Below, piece after piece: positions 4,417 to 7,133 of a stretch of 7,133 bases of DNA. Numbering within the stretch: position 1 is the stretch's first letter; each line of letters opens with the position of its first letter. The stretch spans positions 1 to 7,133 of the forward strand of contig CAYMBZ010000071.1 in NCBI GenBank assembly GCA_964388835.1. Direction: 5' to 3'. This DNA comes from UBA1738 sp964388835 (GTDB lineage: Bacteria; Bacillota; Clostridia; UBA1381). Below the pieces are notes generated by a model. It ran no database searches. It saw nothing but the letters and a program-made list of their open reading frames with translations, and had not been told where the DNA came from. The translations under genes were made by a program, and so were the position numbers.

Positions 4417-5964
4417 TTATTTAACGATAACACTTTGACCTGTCATTTCTTCCGGCTTGTCAAGCCCCATAAGGTCAAGCATGGTCGGAGTAAGGTCGCA
4501 GAGCTTACCCTTTTGGAGCTGAACATCGCCCGCACCCATAACGATAAGCGGAACCGGGTTGGTTGTGTGCGCGGTAAATACCGCTTTTGTGTCCGGCTCA
4601 AACATTTTGTCGGCATTTCCATGGTCGGCGGTAATCAAAATCTTGCCGCCCTTTGCCATGATTGCATCAACAACCTTGCCGAGACACTCGTCAACCGCTT
4701 CAACCGCTTTCACAGCCGCATCAAATACGCCGGTGTGACCTACCATGTCGCAGTTTGCAAAATTCAATATAATGCAATCGTATTTATCTTCATTTACAAG
4801 CTCAACACATGCATCGGCAACCTTGTAAGCGCTCATTTCCGGTTGCATGTCATAAGTCGCAACCTTAGGCGACGGGATAAGCTTTCTGTCCTCGCCCTCG
4901 TAAACGTCTTCAACACCTCCGTTAAAGAAGAAAGTAACGTGCGCATATTTCTCGGTTTCGGCAATTCTCAGCTGTTTCATACCTTTTTTGGCAATATATT
5001 CACCGAAAGTATTTGTGAGAACCTGCGGCTTAAATGCGATGTTCACATTCGGCATGGAAGCATCATACTGGGTCATACAAACATAATAAAGAGGGAACAT
5101 TTCGCGCTCAAATCCGGTGAAGTCCGGGTCAACAAAAGTTCTGGTTATCTCTCTTGCACGGTCGGGACGGAAGTTGAAGCACACAACGGAATCGTTTGCG
5201 CCGATTTTGCCGACAGGCACGCCGTTTTCGCAGATAACCGTCGGGCGGATAAATTCATCGGTAATAAGTGCGCCGTTTTCGTCCTTTGTAATGTAGGATT
5301 TTTCGATTGCGGCAATGATATCCTCTGTCATTTCGCCATCATTTTTAACTATTGCATTGTAAGCTTTAACAACTCTGTCCCAGTTATTGTCGCGGTCCAT
5401 TGCATAGTATCGTCCGGAAACGGTTGCGATTTTGCCTACGCCTGTATTTTCAAGCTTTTCGGCAAGTGCTTTTATAAAACCGACACCGGATGTGGGGGAA
5501 ACGTCACGCCCGTCCATAATCGGATGAACGAAAACTTTTGAAAGTCCGTTCTTTTTCGCAAAATCGAGAAGACCGAACAGGTGGTCGATATGAGAATGAA
5601 CGCCGCCGTCCGAAAGTAATCCGATTAAATGGAGAGCGGAATCGTTTTTCTTGCAGTTTTCAACGGCACCCAAAAGTGACTCATTTGAGAAGAAATCTCC
5701 GTCCTCGATTGATTTTGTAATTCTTGTAAGCTCCTGGTAAACAACGCGTCCGGCTCCGATGTTGGTGTGACCTACTTCGGAGTTACCCATCTGACCGTCC
5801 GGCAAGCCGACAGCCATACCGCTTGCAAAAAGAGCGGTGGTCGGGTATTCCGCAAAATAACGGTCAATATTTGGTTTCTTTGCCGCTTTGATTGCGTTGC
5901 CCTCGACAGCTTCATTTATGCCAAAACCGTCTAAAATTATAAGAGCAATAGGTTTTTTAGCCAT
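4417..5964 (-). CDS. gpmI: 2,3-bisphosphoglycerate-independent phosphoglycerate mutase (515 aa)
   Basis: Interconverts 3- and 2-phosphoglycerate in glycolysis in the cytosol, using two Mn2+ ions and a phosphoserine intermediate. It belongs to the alkaline phosphatase superfamily. Key residues are in place: Asp12 in LDGFG, the catalytic Ser62 in GQMGNSEVGH, His123 in SDGGVHSH, and Asp151/Arg153/Asp154 in MDGRDVSP. Further on are FNFRPDRAR (263-271), Lys339 in ETEKYAHVTFFFNGG, Asp406 and His410 in CDMVGHTG, Asp447-His448 in TADHGNAD, and His466 in FTAHTTNPVP. Numbering matches the Geobacillus stearothermophilus enzyme at Asp12, Ser62 and His123, and the length is normal, so the gene is intact. 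AAGGAG (5978-5973) lies 8 bases before the ATG. It follows tpiA on the same strand after a 172-base gap with two hairpins and is closed by a strong terminator. No convincing promoter of its own was found; a TATAAT just upstream lies too close to the ribosome site. Confidence 0.97.
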   Translation of the reverse strand: MAKKPIALIILDGFGINEAVEGNAIKAAKKPNIDRYFAEYPTTALFASGMAVGLPDGQMGNSEVGHTNIGAGRVVYQELTRITKSIEDGDFFSNESLLGAVENCKKNDSALHLIGLLSDGGVHSHIDHLFGLLDFAKKNGLSKVFVHPIMDGRDVSPTSGVGFIKALAEKLENTGVGKIATVSGRYYAMDRDNNWDRVVKAYNAIVKNDGEMTEDIIAAIEKSYITKDENGALITDEFIRPTVICENGVPVGKIGANDSVVCFNFRPDRAREITRTFVDPDFTGFEREMFPLYYVCMTQYDASMPNVNIAFKPQVLTNTFGEYIAKKGMKQLRIAETEKYAHVTFFFNGGVEDVYEGEDRKLIPSPKVATYDMQPEMSAYKVADACVELVNEDKYDCIILNFANCDMVGHTGVFDAAVKAVEAVDECLGKVVDAIMAKGGKILITADHGNADKMFEPDTKAVFTAHTTNPVPLIVMGAGDVQLQKGKLCDLTPTMLDLMGLDKPEEMTGQSVIVK

Positions 5965-6002
5965 AATTTTTTCTCCTTAATTATAAGTTTACTTAAAGTA
6001 AT

Positions 6003-6036
6003 GGGGCTGTAAAAAAACTTTGTTTTTTACAGCCTC
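6003..6036 (-). repeat. Stable hairpin between tpiA and gpmI
   Basis: GGCTGTAAAAAA (6005-6016) pairs perfectly with TTTTTTACAGCC (6023-6034), and the stem can extend two more pairs outward. On the - strand no T run follows, so it is a poor terminator for tpiA. On the + strand the tail is CTCCTGTTTTT. It shares the core GCTGTAAAA with the terminator on the other side of gpmI. It may act as an mRNA-end or processing structure. Confidence 0.6.
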
Positions 6037-6065
6037 CTGTTTTTATGAGGATAAAAGTATCTTTT

Positions 6066-6099
6066 GCAAAAGGCGATATTTTTATATAAGCCTTTTTGC
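6066..6099 (-). terminator. Possible terminator or attenuator downstream of tpiA
   Basis: GCAAAAGGC (6066-6074) pairs with GCCTTTTTGC (6090-6099), a 9-bp stem with one bulged T and a 15-base AT-rich loop. It starts 37 bases after the tpiA stop codon. The T run lies within the arm and then gives way to GCAAAAG, so termination is probably partial, leaving gpmI read at a lower level than tpiA. Confidence 0.5.
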
Positions 6100-6136
6100 A
6101 TATAAGATTTCAAATCCCCTTATGCGTTTTTTTTGA

Positions 6137-6886
6137 TTAGCAAGCCTTTGTGATAGACGCAAACTTCTCCGCAACCAAAGAAGCGCCACCGATAAGACCA
6201 CCGTCGATGTTCTCCTTTGCAAGAAGCTCTGCCGCGTTCTGATCGTTCATACTGCCGCCGTACTGAATTGTAAAGTCCTGTGCGCACTTCGGGCAATAAA
6301 GCTCACCGATGATTTTTCTGATACCGCCGCAAACCTCTTCAGCTTGCTCAGCTGTTGCGGTTTTGCCTGTTCCGATAGCCCAAATCGGCTCGTAAGCGAT
6401 TACAACTTTCTTTGCATCTTCGGCGGAAATGCCGGCAAATGCTTTCTTAATCTGAATTGCAATTAAGTCCATGGTGATTCCGGTTTCTCTCTGCTCCAAG
6501 CTTTCGCCTACGCATACAATCGGAACAAGACCCTTTGCAAGTGCTTTCTTTGTTTTCAAGTTTACGGTTTCATCCGTTTCGTTGTTGTATTCACGTCTTT
6601 CGGAGTGACCGATTATAACGTAATCAACGCCCAGGTCACAGAGCATATCGGCAGAAATTTCGCCGGTGAAAGCGCCTTTGTCCTCGAAATGCAGATTTTC
6701 AGCACCGATTTTAACGTGTGTACCCTTTGCGGCTTCAACGGCCTGAGCAAGGCATACATAAGGTGTACAGCAAACAACCTCGCAGTTTGAACCCTCGGTA
6801 GCTTTTGCAACCTCTTTGATATAATCATAAGTTTCGCTCGGGAGCTTGTTCATTTTCCAGTTTCCCGCAATTATATATTTACCCAT
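6137..6886 (-). CDS. tpiA: Triose-phosphate isomerase (249 aa)
   Basis: Interconverts dihydroxyacetone phosphate and glyceraldehyde 3-phosphate in glycolysis; a cytosolic TIM-barrel enzyme acting as a dimer. All active-site elements are present: Asn9 and Lys11 in GNWKMN, His94 in IIGHSERRE, and the catalytic Glu166 at the start of the flexible loop AYEPIWAIGTGKTA. The phosphate-binding segments are QYGGSMND (208-215) and DGGLIGGASL (228-237). Length is typical and there is no break. A CPKC pair at 198-201 lies before QYGGS, and eight further cysteines are scattered along the chain, perhaps reflecting an anaerobic host. AAAAGGAG (6902-6895) lies 8 bases before the ATG. pgk ends 53 bases upstream on the same strand, the usual clostridial gap-pgk-tpiA-gpmI order. 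Confidence 0.98.
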   Translation of the reverse strand: MGKYIIAGNWKMNKLPSETYDYIKEVAKATEGSNCEVVCCTPYVCLAQAVEAAKGTHVKIGAENLHFEDKGAFTGEISADMLCDLGVDYVIIGHSERREYNNETDETVNLKTKKALAKGLVPIVCVGESLEQRETGITMDLIAIQIKKAFAGISAEDAKKVVIAYEPIWAIGTGKTATAEQAEEVCGGIRKIIGELYCPKCAQDFTIQYGGSMNDQNAAELLAKENIDGGLIGGASLVAEKFASITKAC

Positions 6887-6901
6887 TATTATCTCTCCTT
6901 T

Positions 6902-6929
6902 TAATGCGGCAAATGCATGCCGCGCATTA
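6902..6929 (-). repeat. Hairpin between pgk and tpiA abutting the tpiA ribosome site
   Basis: TAATGCGGCA (6902-6911) pairs with TGCCGCGCATTA (6918-6929) through a 2-base bulge, with a 6-base loop. On the - strand the 3' arm runs directly into AAAAGGAG of tpiA. It lacks a T run, so it is not a terminator. It could stabilise a processed tpiA mRNA end or tune its translation. Confidence 0.5.
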
Positions 6930-6939
6930 GTAAAAACTA

Positions 6940-7133
6940 TTATTTGTCGTTTATTGCAACAATACCCGGGAGGTCTTTGCCCTCAAGGAATTCAAGGGAA
7001 GCGCCGCCGCCTGTTGAAATGTGGCTCATCTTGTCTCCGAGACCTGCTTTGTTTACAGCCGCAACACTGTCGCCGCCGCCGATGATTGTTGTAGCATCGA
7101 TATCTGCAAGAACCTTTGCGATTGCGTTTGTAC
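6940..7133 (-). CDS. pgk: Phosphoglycerate kinase, C-terminal 63 residues only
   Basis: Catalyses 1,3-bisphosphoglycerate + ADP to 3-phosphoglycerate + ATP, the first ATP-yielding step of glycolysis. Only the C-terminus is inside the window; the gene continues past the right edge. The visible part has the nucleotide-binding glycine-rich motif TIIGGGDSVAAV, then DKMSHISTGGGASLEFLEGK and the ending LPGIVAINDK, all highly characteristic of bacterial Pgk. The stop codon is TAA at 6942-6940. It is the upstream gene of the pgk-tpiA-gpmI cluster, with 53 bases to tpiA. gapA is expected next outside the window in the usual order, but that is inference. Confidence 0.96.
   Translation of the reverse strand, partial: TNAIAKVLADIDATTIIGGGDSVAAVNKAGLGDKMSHISTGGGASLEFLEGKDLPGIVAINDK

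Noticed and set aside
4396..5541. A 381-codon open frame on the + strand, antisense to gpmI
   Set aside because: It lies wholly opposite a well-conserved gene, has no ribosome site, gives a Cys/His/Asn-rich product with no recognisable domain, and is explained by the codon use of gpmI.
5975..5986. TATAAT on the - strand just upstream of gpmI as a promoter
   Set aside because: No acceptable -35 box at 16-18 bases, and transcription would start inside or after the ribosome site.

Overview
The window looks like chromosomal DNA from an anaerobic, low-to-moderate G+C Firmicute, most likely a fermentative clostridium of the Ruminococcaceae/Oscillospiraceae kind. This is inferred from the gene content: an NADH-linked [FeFe]-hydrogenase, a clostridial-type glycolytic gene cluster, an ECF sigma factor paired with an RsiV-like anti-sigma protein, strong AGGAG ribosome binding sites and consensus sigma-A promoters. 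The species cannot be named from the sequence alone.

Left part (1-2395, + strand): the 3' end of an HndC/NuoF-like flavin and iron-sulfur subunit is followed 23 bases later by a complete HndD-type [FeFe]-hydrogenase catalytic subunit, then a strong intrinsic terminator. Together they would oxidise NAD(P)H (possibly with ferredoxin, by electron bifurcation) and make H2.

Middle part (2396-2862): a 528-base gap between large genes that is not empty. The + strand has a near-consensus promoter, a structured leader and a 31-codon hydrophobic ORF with a strong but apparently sequestered Shine-Dalgarno. Facing it on the - strand is a near-perfect promoter (TTGACA-17-TATACT) about 85 bases from a U-tailed terminator hairpin lying inside the end of the small ORF. 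This is the architecture of a type I toxin-antitoxin module (toxin mRNA plus convergent antisense RNA), and it is the most interesting item in the window.

Next (2863-4229, - strand): a two-gene unit, an ECF sigma factor followed 2 bases later by a membrane-anchored DUF3298/RsiV-like anti-sigma protein. This is probably a cell-envelope stress (lysozyme-type) sensing pair. A perfect 15-base palindrome lies just upstream of the sigma gene.

Right part (4344-7133, - strand): the glycolytic cluster pgk (3' end only) - tpiA - gpmI, with hairpins in each intergenic gap and a strong terminator after gpmI. These enzymes make 3-phosphoglycerate, interconvert the triose phosphates, and make 2-phosphoglycerate. 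The NADH from the upper part of this pathway is the natural electron source for the hydrogenase at the other end of the window.
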